Shown here one piece after another: positions 1 through 8,100 of a stretch of 44,938 nucleotides of DNA; the first letter of the stretch is position 1, and each line of letters begins with the position of its first letter. The stretch covers positions 46,660 to 91,597 of the forward strand of contig DHMO01000044.1 of the NCBI GenBank assembly GCA_002405835.1, read 5' to 3'. The position numbers and the translations under genes are program-made. The notes under the pieces were generated by a model. That model made no database searches. It was not told the origin of the DNA and saw only the letters and a list, made by a program, of their open reading frames with translations. The stretch comes from Lentisphaeria bacterium UBA4640 (GTDB lineage Bacteria > Verrucomicrobiota > Lentisphaeria > Victivallales > UBA1829).

Positions 1-438
1 GCCGAGATAGAACGTTCCGACTCCGTCGTGTTCTATGCGGTTGCCGTTGCGCACGCTGGCGTGTCCGAGGAAGAATCCGCAGACGACATTGTTTTCCGGA
101 AAACGGCGTTTAGCCATCTCTTCCGCGCTGATTCCGTTGAGCAGGGGAACGATGACGGTTTGCGATCCTGTGAACTTCGCTGCGAGTTCGAGCGCGTCCG
201 CATACCCGGCGGCTTTGGTTGCGATCAGAATGAAATCCGCCGTCCGGTCCCCGCCTTCAGAGGCGAACTCCGCCTGAAGCGGCCGCCCGTTGAGGAAGAG
301 TCCGTGTTCGCGGAGACGGTTCAGGCGTTCTCCGGATGCGGCGACGCGCAGGGCGATGCCTTCCGTTTCGGCGAGCGGGGCGGCGCAGAGCATTCCGATT
401 GCGCCCGCGCCGATGACGACTGTTTCCATCGGTTTCAT
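1..438 (-). CDS. 2-dehydropantoate 2-reductase-like (ketopantoate reductase family), 3' end outside window
   Basis: The reverse strand from ATG 438 reads without a stop to the window edge (146 codons), so the C-terminal half is missing. The product begins MKPMETVVIGAGAIGMLCAA: a beta strand and a GxGxxG dinucleotide-binding loop, then an N-terminal Rossmann domain with ILIATKA and VVCGFFLGHAS stretches, as in ApbA/PanE proteins. These reduce ketopantoate to pantoate with NADPH in the cytosol during coenzyme A synthesis, but the family also holds many related 2-hydroxyacid reductases, so the substrate is open. A GAGGA element lies 8 bases before ATG 438; a second in-frame ATG is at 429. The start is 11 bases after the stop of the helicase gene, which suggests co-transcription. 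Confidence 0.75.
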   Translation of the reverse strand, partial: MKPMETVVIGAGAIGMLCAAPLAETEGIALRVAASGERLNRLREHGLFLNGRPLQAEFASEGGDRTADFILIATKAAGYADALELAAKFTGSQTVIVPLLNGISAEEMAKRRFPENNVVCGFFLGHASVRNGNRIEHDGVGTFYLG

Positions 439-449
439 GATTGCATTCC

Positions 450-2330
450 TCAGTCATGTTTTTTTCTGAAGACTTTGCGGAAGCCTTTCTTTTCAGAGCG
501 GCGGAATTCTCCGCGGCGTTCAAACTTTTCGCTGTGTTCGCGACGGGGGGTGAATTCGCGTCTGTCTTCGCGTCCGCCGGATTCGCGTCTGTGCTTGAAC
601 TCGCGTTTGAATTCGCGCTTGTCCTCGTGTTCTCCGGATTCGCGTCTGCGCTTGAATTCGCGTTTGAATTCGCGCTTGTCCTCACGGTCCTCATGAAATC
701 TTGCGCGTTTGACAAATTTGCGGTCGCGTCCTCTGAAACGCTCGCCCTCATCGGGCTTGGCAAAGGAGACGTCGAAGGATTCTCCCTGGCAGGATTCGAC
801 GATCTTTTTAGCGTCTTCGGGCGTGGCGTTGACATAGGTGTCATGCGGGTTGCAGTCGATTCGTCCGAGCTGGAAACTCTTGATTCCGGTGCGGTTGAAA
901 ATGAGGTCGAGAATTTCGGGAACGAACACTCCGTCGTCCTTTCCGACGGCGAAATGAACGCGGGAGTTCCCGTCGCGGTCGGGATTGACATTTTCCTTGC
1001 GCGGATTGAGTTCAGCATAGCTTTCGGGGAGCAGTTCATCCTTGAAGCGCATCCGGAGCATGGCGGCGAGCATTTCCGCGGGATGGTCGCAGAGTGTGAG
1101 GAGTTCTTCCGCGAATCCGAGGTAGGCGGTGTGCGCGTGTTCGTCAATGAGCTTGCGCGCGCGGGTTGCGAAGCGTTCCTTCTTGGCTTCGAGCAGCTGT
1201 TCGACGGTCGGGAGCGCGCCCTTGCGGATATCGGCGCGGGTCATGCGGCGGATGCGTCCAAGCTGGCGCATCTCTCCGGGCGTGACGAAGGTGATTGCGG
1301 TTCCGCGTTTTCCTGCGCGTCCGGTTCGCCCGATGCGATGAACGTAGGCTTCCACGCTCTGGGGAATGGAGTAGTTGATGACGTGCGTGAGGTCGTTGAC
1401 GTCGATTCCGCGTGCGGCGACGTCGGTTGCGATGAGCAGGCGGAACTTGCGGGCTTTGAAATTGTTGATGACGCGCGTGCGCTGCGCCTGCGCGATGTCT
1501 CCGTGCAGAGCGTCGACGGTGTATCCGCGTGCGGTGAGAGCATCGGTGAGCTCGTCAACGTCACTCCGGGTCTTGCAGAAAACCATGGCGTAAAGGTCGT
1601 CTTCCATATCAATGATGCGGGAGAGAACTTCGAGCTTGTTTTCGCGGCGGACCTCGTAATAGATCTGTTCGGTGAGGTCGGTGCTGACGGTTTCGGTTTT
1701 CGTGCGGACGATTTCATAGTCGGGGCGCATGAACTGTTCCGCGATGGCGAGAATTTCCTCCGGCATGGTTGCGGAGAACATGAGCATGCGTTTTTCAGCC
1801 GGAGCCGCGGAGAGAATCTGTTTGATGTCGTCGACGAATCCCATATCGAGCATTTCATCCGCTTCGTCGAGAACGGCGAACTGGATTTCGTCGAGAATGA
1901 GTTTTTCGCGCTCCATGAGGTCGATGATGCGTCCGGGCGTGCCGATGACGATGTCGATTCCCTCATCCAGTTTTTTGAGCTGAATGCCGATGAACTGCCC
2001 TCCGTAGAAGGGGGCGATGCGGAGATTGGAGTTTCCCTTCAGGGAATTGAGTTCTTCCGCGATCTGAATGGAGAGTTCGCGGGTGGGTGCGAGGATAAGG
2101 GCTTTGGGGTTCCCGTCGCCGCGGCGGATGGTGTCGATGATCGGAATGCCGAATGCCGCAGTTTTTCCGGTTCCGGTCTGAGCCTGCCCGATGACGTCTT
2201 TTTCTCCTTTGAGGAGGAGGGGAATTGTGAGTTCCTGAATGGGGGATGGCTCTTCAAAGCCTTTTTGCCGGAGTGCATCGAGCACGCCTTCGGAGATGCC
2301 GAGGGCGCGGAATTTTTCGAGTTCTGCCAT
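450..2330 (-). CDS. DEAD-box ATP-dependent RNA helicase, DeaD/CsdA-like
   Basis: This 626-residue protein has the full motif set: a Q motif (FEEPSPIQ), Walker A AQTGTGKT, PTREL, DEADEMLDMGF, SAT, and the C-terminal helicase motifs ARGID and HRIGRTGRAGKRG. A DbpA-type RNA-binding fold follows (around VHFAVGKDDGVFVPEILDLI) and then a charged Arg/Lys/Glu tail with 19-residue tandem repeats. DeaD/CsdA proteins unwind structured RNA during ribosome assembly and cold adaptation. The start at 2330 is chosen over upstream in-frame codons because AAAGGA sits 8-9 bases before it and MAELEKFRALGIS is a normal DEAD-box N-terminus. The gene is followed closely by the reductase gene. Family assignment is certain; the DeaD subclass rests on the DbpA-like domain and tail. 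Confidence 0.93.
   Translation of the reverse strand: MAELEKFRALGISEGVLDALRQKGFEEPSPIQELTIPLLLKGEKDVIGQAQTGTGKTAAFGIPIIDTIRRGDGNPKALILAPTRELSIQIAEELNSLKGNSNLRIAPFYGGQFIGIQLKKLDEGIDIVIGTPGRIIDLMEREKLILDEIQFAVLDEADEMLDMGFVDDIKQILSAAPAEKRMLMFSATMPEEILAIAEQFMRPDYEIVRTKTETVSTDLTEQIYYEVRRENKLEVLSRIIDMEDDLYAMVFCKTRSDVDELTDALTARGYTVDALHGDIAQAQRTRVINNFKARKFRLLIATDVAARGIDVNDLTHVINYSIPQSVEAYVHRIGRTGRAGKRGTAITFVTPGEMRQLGRIRRMTRADIRKGALPTVEQLLEAKKERFATRARKLIDEHAHTAYLGFAEELLTLCDHPAEMLAAMLRMRFKDELLPESYAELNPRKENVNPDRDGNSRVHFAVGKDDGVFVPEILDLIFNRTGIKSFQLGRIDCNPHDTYVNATPEDAKKIVESCQGESFDVSFAKPDEGERFRGRDRKFVKRARFHEDREDKREFKREFKRRRESGEHEDKREFKREFKHRRESGGREDRREFTPRREHSEKFERRGEFRRSEKKGFRKVFRKKHD
540..700 (-). repeat. 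57-bp tandem repeat coding the helicase tail
   Basis: A 57-bp unit begins at 581 and again at 638, with shorter related pieces on both sides. On the coding strand each unit gives 19 residues of the type DKREFKREFKxRRESGxxE, so copy number can change without breaking the frame. Such basic/acidic tails on DEAD-box proteins usually add nonspecific RNA binding. Confidence 0.8.
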
Positions 2331-2633
2331 GAATGGAATCCTTTCTTTCGCCGTAAAATTCAGCTGATGAAAACCTGCGAAAGAGAGAGTCTCTGTCGGA
2401 GTCCCGTACGGCACACTTGACGGGACGATGGACGCGCCGCATGCGCATCTGTTCAGCGCGGGCTCTTCGATCCACACAAGTCCGCCGTCCGGCGGCAAAG
2501 CCCGAAAAGGAGTAATATACACCGGAAATGGAAAAAATCCAGTGGCGGATTGCAAAGATGCAATAGAGAAGGGCGGGAACGGCGCATCGCGTTTCCATTT
2601 TCAAAAAAATGCCGTTTTTTTGCCGACAGGGGA
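2331..2633. promoter_or_regulatory. Non-coding region between divergent helicase and GntR-type genes; probable long helicase leader
   Basis: No convincing gene is seen in this stretch. On the minus strand TATATT at 2519-2514, with TGGATT 16 bases further upstream, is a weak promoter candidate that would give the helicase mRNA a leader of roughly 175 nt. That leader holds a GC-rich hairpin (CCGCCG-TC-CGGCGG, about 2491-2505). E. coli csdA/deaD also has a long 5' leader, but equivalence here is inference. Open frames crossing the region lack ribosome binding sites. Confidence 0.35.
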
Positions 2634-2661
2634 TTGACTTTTCCGCAAAATGTTGTATAAT
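2634..2661 (+). promoter_or_regulatory. Sigma70-type promoter of the GntR-type regulator gene (locus A)
   Basis: TTGACT at 2634-2639 and a perfect TATAAT at 2656-2661 are 16 bases apart. Transcription would begin near 2668, which excludes a normal leadered start at the upstream GTG at 2669. Confidence 0.75.
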
Positions 2662-2668
2662 GTAATCA

Positions 2669-2690
2669 GTGGGCTATCGGTGGGCTATAG
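2669..2690 (+). repeat. Tandem 11-bp repeat at the predicted transcription start
   Basis: GTGGGCTATCG and GTGGGCTATAG stand head to tail at the expected +1 of the locus A promoter. The position suits an autoregulatory operator, but GntR proteins more often bind inverted repeats, so this is a guess. Confidence 0.35.
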
Positions 2691-2710
2691 CAAAACGCAA
2701 GGTGGAACAA

Positions 2711-3706
2711 TTGGAAGACGAAACGAAAAATCTGCTGACGGAGACGGCGAAAATCCGGTTCTATATCATGAATCTGATTTTCCGGAACGGCAACCAGTCC
2801 GTCAAGATCATGTCGACCCGGGCGCTGGCGGAACAGTTCGATGTCGCGCGCGGAACCGTCCGGGCGGCGGTGGAAAAAATGGTGGAGGAAAAATACCTCA
2901 TCACCCGCCGCGGAATCGGAACATTCACCAATCCGTCGAAAGCCTTCTGCCGTCTGCAGAAAGTTCCGCCGAAACTGATCGGCATCAAAATGCAGGGCGG
3001 CGACCAGTTCTTTCTCGATCCGCCCGCGATGCGGACTCTTGCGGCTCTGCTGGAAGCGTTTTCCCGCAGAAACTTCATCGTCCGGTTTCTCAACGGTTCG
3101 GCGGAGCGCGGGGAGGACTCCATCTATGAGCTGGAACATGCGTATGTCGACGGCATTGTCGCGTGCAATGCACCCTGCGCGTTCCTGCGCGCGGCCGGCG
3201 AGCGTGTGCCGACAGCGTCCATTAATCTTTCCGGCGAAATTTTCGAGGAATCCGAGCCGTTCGTGCAAATCCGCATTGCATGGAACCATGCCGTGAAAAC
3301 CGCGGCGGAGCTGCTTGGCGGAAAACCGTTGTTTGTGTGCGGGGAAGCCGGTCTCCCGGCGGCTCTTGCTGAGACGTTTTCTGCACAGAAGATCAAAATG
3401 CTTTCCGGAAAGTTCGAGGAGTTCCGCAATCTTCCGGAACTGCCGGGCGGGGTGATTCTTGTGCCGGAGCTTCTGGAGGATTTTCACTTGTTCCTGCAAT
3501 TGCGCGGTACAAGCTGGGGGGAATGCAAACCGCTGCTTCTGACGCAGCCGTTGGAACCGCTTCCGTGCTGGTGCTTTGCCAGTCCGAGGGAAGCCGCGTT
3601 CCGCCGTTCCGCCGAGGTGCTGGACGGTCTGCTGAACGGCGGGCTCCGCAAAGAGGATTTTCCACCGGAAATTCTGGAATATGAACTGACAGAACAAAAC
3701 CAATAA
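2711..3706 (+). CDS. GntR-type transcriptional regulator with a sugar-binding-like C-terminal domain (locus A)
   Basis: The N-terminal ~75 residues form a GntR winged helix: IMSTRALAEQFDVARGTVRA then AVEKMVEEKYLITRRGIGTF. The remaining ~250 residues look like a LacI/periplasmic-binding-protein-like effector domain (LIGIKMQGGDQFF, VDGIVACNAP, LFVCGEAGLP) rather than a FadR or UTRA domain, although similarity there is weak. The frame is open from GTG 2669, but the promoter would start the mRNA near 2668, and AAGG at 2699-2702 precedes TTG 2711; TTG 2711 is therefore preferred and GTG 2702 is possible. The stop at 3706 abuts the leader of the pseudopilin gene, so regulator and targets probably share a transcript. 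A sugar-responsive controller of locus A is inferred. Confidence 0.8.
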   Translation: MEDETKNLLTETAKIRFYIMNLIFRNGNQSVKIMSTRALAEQFDVARGTVRAAVEKMVEEKYLITRRGIGTFTNPSKAFCRLQKVPPKLIGIKMQGGDQFFLDPPAMRTLAALLEAFSRRNFIVRFLNGSAERGEDSIYELEHAYVDGIVACNAPCAFLRAAGERVPTASINLSGEIFEESEPFVQIRIAWNHAVKTAAELLGGKPLFVCGEAGLPAALAETFSAQKIKMLSGKFEEFRNLPELPGGVILVPELLEDFHLFLQLRGTSWGECKPLLLTQPLEPLPCWCFASPREAAFRRSAEVLDGLLNGGLRKEDFPPEILEYELTEQNQ

Positions 3707-3727
3707 ATGAAAAGGAGGTTTCAGAAA

Positions 3728-4570
3728 ATGAAACAGAGAACCAGATGTAAACAATGGAAACGCCGCAAAAAGAACTTTACGCTCATAGAGCTCCTGGTGG
3801 TAATTGCAATCATTGCAATACTCGCCGGCATGCTGCTGCCTGCGCTGAATGCGGCAAGAGAGAAGGCGCGCGCGATCAGCTGCCTGAGCAATCAGAAGCA
3901 GTATATCATGGCGCTGAACATGTATGCGAACGATTCCAGCGGATGGCTGATGCCGGGATACGGGAACTTCAATTACAGTCTCGGAGATATTAATTACACG
4001 TTTGTCAGCTCTTATAATTTCCTGTATCACGGGAATTATCTGAAGAACGGCAAAAGCGCGGTATGCGCGGCGGTGATCGCTCTTGATGACGGAGTTTTTG
4101 ATCCGAACAACGTCGGCAATGCCGCATTTAAAACGTTCGGGCTTTTCGACTGGGGCAGGGCGGGACAATGGGGTGCCGACCAGCCTGTGGGGGCCAGCAA
4201 TCCGCTCATAACGTTCGCCCGGGGCGTCGGCTACTTCAACCAGCCCGGTTCCGGCGCGTACTGGATGAACCTTTATACGGCAAAAGCATCCCCGTCTCAG
4301 CGTCTGATGATTGCCGATTGCACAGTCACGGACAGTTCCGGAAAACAGAACCCGCGTCCGGCCATGAACAATGTTACCGCCTGGCGTTCCAGCGATACGG
4401 ATGAGGGGCTTGTCTCCGCGATGCACCGTAATCCGAACCCGAATGCGGCGTTTCTTGACGGACATGCCGGAACGCCGTCGTCTCGTGTGATGTACGAGGG
4501 CGGCGTGCGCCGTTACCGCAACCACATGAAACTTGTCATTTCAACTGAATTCAATGCACCGCAGGGGTGA
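3728..4570 (+). CDS. Pseudopilin-like secreted protein, prepilin N-terminal helix, DUF1559-like (locus A)
   Basis: The 280-residue product has a basic leader (KQWKRRKKN), then FTLIELLVVIAIIAILAGML and LPALNAAREKARAISCLSNQ, the classic type IV prepilin/pseudopilin methylation segment with Glu at mature position 5. The residue before the cleavage site is Asn rather than the usual Gly. The C-terminal region has the SAMHRNPNPNAAFLDGHAG motif (His, spacer, Asp-Gly-His) typical of the large pseudopilin families of Lentisphaerota and Planctomycetota. The start at 3728 is chosen because AAAGGAGG at 3710-3717 is its ribosome binding site; the ATG at 3707 lies upstream of that element. The gene follows the regulator and precedes three exported proteins in the same direction. 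A role in export or surface display of those proteins is inferred. Confidence 0.85.
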   Translation: MKQRTRCKQWKRRKKNFTLIELLVVIAIIAILAGMLLPALNAAREKARAISCLSNQKQYIMALNMYANDSSGWLMPGYGNFNYSLGDINYTFVSSYNFLYHGNYLKNGKSAVCAAVIALDDGVFDPNNVGNAAFKTFGLFDWGRAGQWGADQPVGASNPLITFARGVGYFNQPGSGAYWMNLYTAKASPSQRLMIADCTVTDSSGKQNPRPAMNNVTAWRSSDTDEGLVSAMHRNPNPNAAFLDGHAGTPSSRVMYEGGVRRYRNHMKLVISTEFNAPQG

Positions 4571-4573
4571 AAA

Positions 4574-5104
4574 ATGAAAACGAAACTGTTTGCTCTCGCA
4601 TTTCTGTTTGCATCGTCGGTTCTTTTTGCCGCAGACCAGCTCTGCATCAACATTACGGGGATGAGCCCGGGGAACGTCCTGACTCCTGCCGGGGCAACGG
4701 ACGGTTTTCAGTTCGGAGTGCCGAACTGGGTGAAGAATCTGCCGGGACAGAAAGACCGCGTTCTTGAACTGCTCGCGCCTGAAGGAAGCGGAACGGAATG
4801 GACCGATTTCGAATTCAAAATCCACTCTGCGGAACATACGCGTCTGCATATTGCCCTTTCGTGGTATGCAAAGGACCGCAGCAAAATCCAGTATGTCGCG
4901 ATCCGCAATTTCACAAACCGCAACAACCGTCCGGTTGACTGGCAGTTCGTCGGGACGCCGGTCGCCGCGCCGGAAGCCGGAGCGGTTCTCTGTTCCAACA
5001 CTCCGAAGACGGGCACCTTTTGCGAGTTCAATATCGGAAAAGGTGAAACGGTTGTGATCCGCGGAAGTTACCGTCTGGTCAAACCGGAGGAACTCAAAAA
5101 ATGA
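4574..5104 (+). CDS. Small secreted protein, paralogue of the N-terminal domain of the next gene
   Basis: A 176-residue protein with a Sec signal peptide (MKTKLFALAFLFASSVLFA) and a single mature domain. The start of the mature part, LCINITGMSPGNVLTPAG, matches the pattern of LSVNIVGVSPGSTFSLIS in the following 1483-residue protein. Both continue with a beta-rich region containing a W-x-x-F-E-(I/F) strand (EWTDFEFKI and QWRKFEIRF). I do not recognise a named family; a carbohydrate-binding beta-sandwich is plausible. GGGGTGA precedes the ATG. The stop overlaps the next start as ATGA, indicating translational coupling. Confidence 0.75.
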   Translation: MKTKLFALAFLFASSVLFAADQLCINITGMSPGNVLTPAGATDGFQFGVPNWVKNLPGQKDRVLELLAPEGSGTEWTDFEFKIHSAEHTRLHIALSWYAKDRSKIQYVAIRNFTNRNNRPVDWQFVGTPVAAPEAGAVLCSNTPKTGTFCEFNIGKGETVVIRGSYRLVKPEELKK

Positions 5105-8100
5105 AGATGAGGAACCTGTTTGCTCTGTTCTGCCTTTCCCTCGGCATGACGTGCTTTGCGGAACCGGCGCTGAGCGTGAACATCGTCGGCGTTTCGCCCG
5201 GCTCAACCTTCTCTCTGATTTCCGCGGGGGAGGGGCTGACGGCGGAGCATCCGCACTGGAACAAAAACGAGTCGCAGAGACAGCGCTGGATCTGGGCGTA
5301 TTCGCCGGAGATTCAGGACAATCAGTGGCGCAAATTTGAAATCCGTTTCAAGATAGACCGTTCGCAGCCGGTGCACATCTCCATCGCCCGGCAGAGAGCT
5401 CTTGCGGGAGAGAAGTATCCTCTGCTTGAACTCCGCAACCTCAAAGGGGCGGGTTTCCAGCTGACGCCCGGTGCATGGGAGGCTTCTTCCGTGCTTCCGC
5501 GCGCAGTGCCGGAGGAGAAGGGCGCGATTCTGATTCCCGACGGAGCGAATATCCGCCAGGTCGTCTCAATCTCCCGGAATGATGAGCGCGTTCTCAGCGG
5601 CGAATTCCGCTTTACGGATAAATCGAGTGTCCGTTCCGAACTTCCTCCGCTGGTGTTTGAATCCCGCGGCTGGAAACTTTCGGTGGATGCGGACGGCGGA
5701 CTCTGGAACTCGCTGAGCAAAGACGGCAAGACTATTTTCTCCGGCGTGTTTCCTCCGTTTGAAATGGAGCTCGGCGATGGTTCCGCGGTTGCCGGAGGCA
5801 GCGATACCCGTCTGATTTCCCATGAATTCAATGCGGAAAAAGGAACGCTGGCTCTGACATATCAGGCGGAGGACTGGCTCTTTACCGACAAGCTGACATT
5901 CGGGGACGGCGCCGCGGGGCGCCTCCGCCGCGATTTTTCGTTTCAGTATACCGGAAACAATCCGGATATGCGTTTCGGAACGGTGAAGTTTCACTATCCG
6001 TTTTCTCCGAAGGGCGAGTATCTTTTCCCCGGAACATTTTTCAATTCGCCGGACGGCATCTGGAGCGGACGCCACAACTGCAGCGGCGACGGGCAGCCGG
6101 TTCATGCACGCGGCAAACTCGAATCGCTCTACAGCGGAATCAGACTCTGGGTGCCGCACTATGTCGGCGTCCAGATTGTCAAACTTGCGGACGGCCCCGT
6201 TCTGTTCTGGGGACGCAAGGCGGAGCGCGAAGGCGGCAACACTCTGCTGACCCGTCGCGGCGGCTTTGCGGAAATCGTTTCGACGGTCAGCTGTGCGGGA
6301 TGGGCGGAAAAAGGAAAAATACAGACTCTTGATCCGCTCTACGTGGAAATCTGCCCGTCGCCGACGGTTGCGGAAGCTCTGCGCCGCGATGTTCCGGAAT
6401 TCTACCGCGCAACCGGGCAGACCGCGCCTGCGGACAGACCGGAGGAGGTTTACGACGCCAGGATTTTCGGCAGTTTCTTTCCCCGCTTCCAGATGGCGTC
6501 GCTGGACGCCTTGCGCCGTGCGGAAACGGAACGTGTCCGCGACATGGGATTCAATGTTTTCTACCTTCCCCCGGTTCAGGTCGGCGGAACGCGCTACTCT
6601 CCGTTCAACTTCCGTGTGATGGATTACACAACGGGAACGTTCGGGGATTACCGCGCGCTTGTGAATGCGTTGAATGCAAACGGCATTGAGCTTATGCAGG
6701 ACATTGTTCCGCATGGAGGCGATGCGACCGCGCTCGGGGAGCGACTGTTCAATCTGCATGGACTGACCATGCGCGACCGTGCCGCCGATTTCAATTCTCC
6801 TTCGTGGAACCGCAAAATGGCGGATCACATCCGTTTCTATTCGCAGATGGGCGCGAAAGCCTACCGCGTCGATGCGGCGGCGGGCAGCTCCGGGCAGAAC
6901 TGGCGCAGAGCCGGACACGGTGTGCCGCGTTCGTATCATTACCGCTTCCGCAATCAGGCAAATCCGGCGGGCGATCCTCTTCCGTCAGGAGTGTGGGAGC
7001 GTTATCTTTCGGAGAACGGCGGAAGTGTTCCGGCTCTCGAATACGACCGCGCCAGCATGTCGGGACTTGCCGGTGCTCTTCACATGGCGCACAGCATCCG
7101 CACCGCCGCGCGGGAGGTCAACGGCGGATGGTCCATGCTCGAAACGCACGGCTATCCGTATACACGGGAAGGTGATCTCTGCTACGATGTTCTCATGCGT
7201 AAAATCCCGTATAAGTTCGGTACGATTCCTGCGGACAAAATCGTCCGTGAAACGGCGCGCTATCTGACGGAGTCGCGCCTTGCCGACGTTCCCGGGGCGC
7301 TTTATCTGCGCAACATTCTTTCGAACGACGACCGGATCGCGCTCTATTCGTGCGGCTTCGCGGTATCGCGCCCGATGCACGCCATGCTCTATTTCACCGA
7401 GGGCGTTCCGCTGGCGTATTCGGACGGCATGTACGGCAATTACCGTTTCTTCCAGAAGCTCAATGCGTTGCGTGAACGTTATCCCGCTCTGCGGCACGGC
7501 GTTCCCGTGTACCGCGCGGAAGGGAACCTGCTGACCATTGAACGAACTCTTCCGGAAGAGACGGTGTTCGGTATTCTGAATTTCTCAGCGGAACCGCAGA
7601 ACTTTTCCGCGTCGCTTCCCGAGCCGCTCCGGAACGCAGCTCTGATCGACGCCATGACCGGACGTGCAGTCACGCACAAAGGCGAGGGCGTCGCGCTGAC
7701 CGTCCCTCCGTTCGGTGCGGTTCTGCTCGCGGCGGGAGAACCGGAAGGTCCGGTTCCCGCGGCGGAAATGCAGACACGGAAAGGAACGGCGTTGAAACTC
7801 TCCGGAAACCGCGTGGAAACCGATGCTTATGTGTTTGAGTTCGACCGCGCAACGGGACTTCCGCTTTCGCTTGCCGACCGTTCCGGAAAACAGCTTTCCG
7901 GGAAGTGGCTGCTGCTGACCGACGGAAAAGTCATTCCGGAATCCGCGGAAAAAGCGGTTGTCCGGAATGAAAACGGCGTTGTTGAAGTTGCTTCGAAAAG
8001 CGGCCGCGCGTCGTGGCGTTTCCTCTGCCGTCCGGATCGCGTGGAGGTTTCTCTTTCGCTTCCCGGAGACCGTTCGATGCTGGTTCCGGCGGTAAAACTT

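Noticed and set aside
441..2420. 659-codon plus-strand open frame opposite the helicase
   Set aside because: It mirrors a certain DEAD-box gene, and its repetitive FALEFAFEFALVL-like product is the complement of the Arg/Glu tail repeat.
2428..2637. Possible 69-codon gene upstream of the GntR-type regulator
   Set aside because: It has no ribosome binding site, has low-complexity sequence, and overlaps the promoter region of both divergent genes.
2669..2710. GTG 2669 as the start of the GntR-type regulator
   Set aside because: The strong promoter at 2634-2661 would start the mRNA at about 2668, leaving no leader; AAGG before TTG 2711 is a better fit.
2666..4525. 619-codon minus-strand open frame across the regulator and pseudopilin genes
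   Set aside because: It is antisense to two genes with clear domains and has no start signal.
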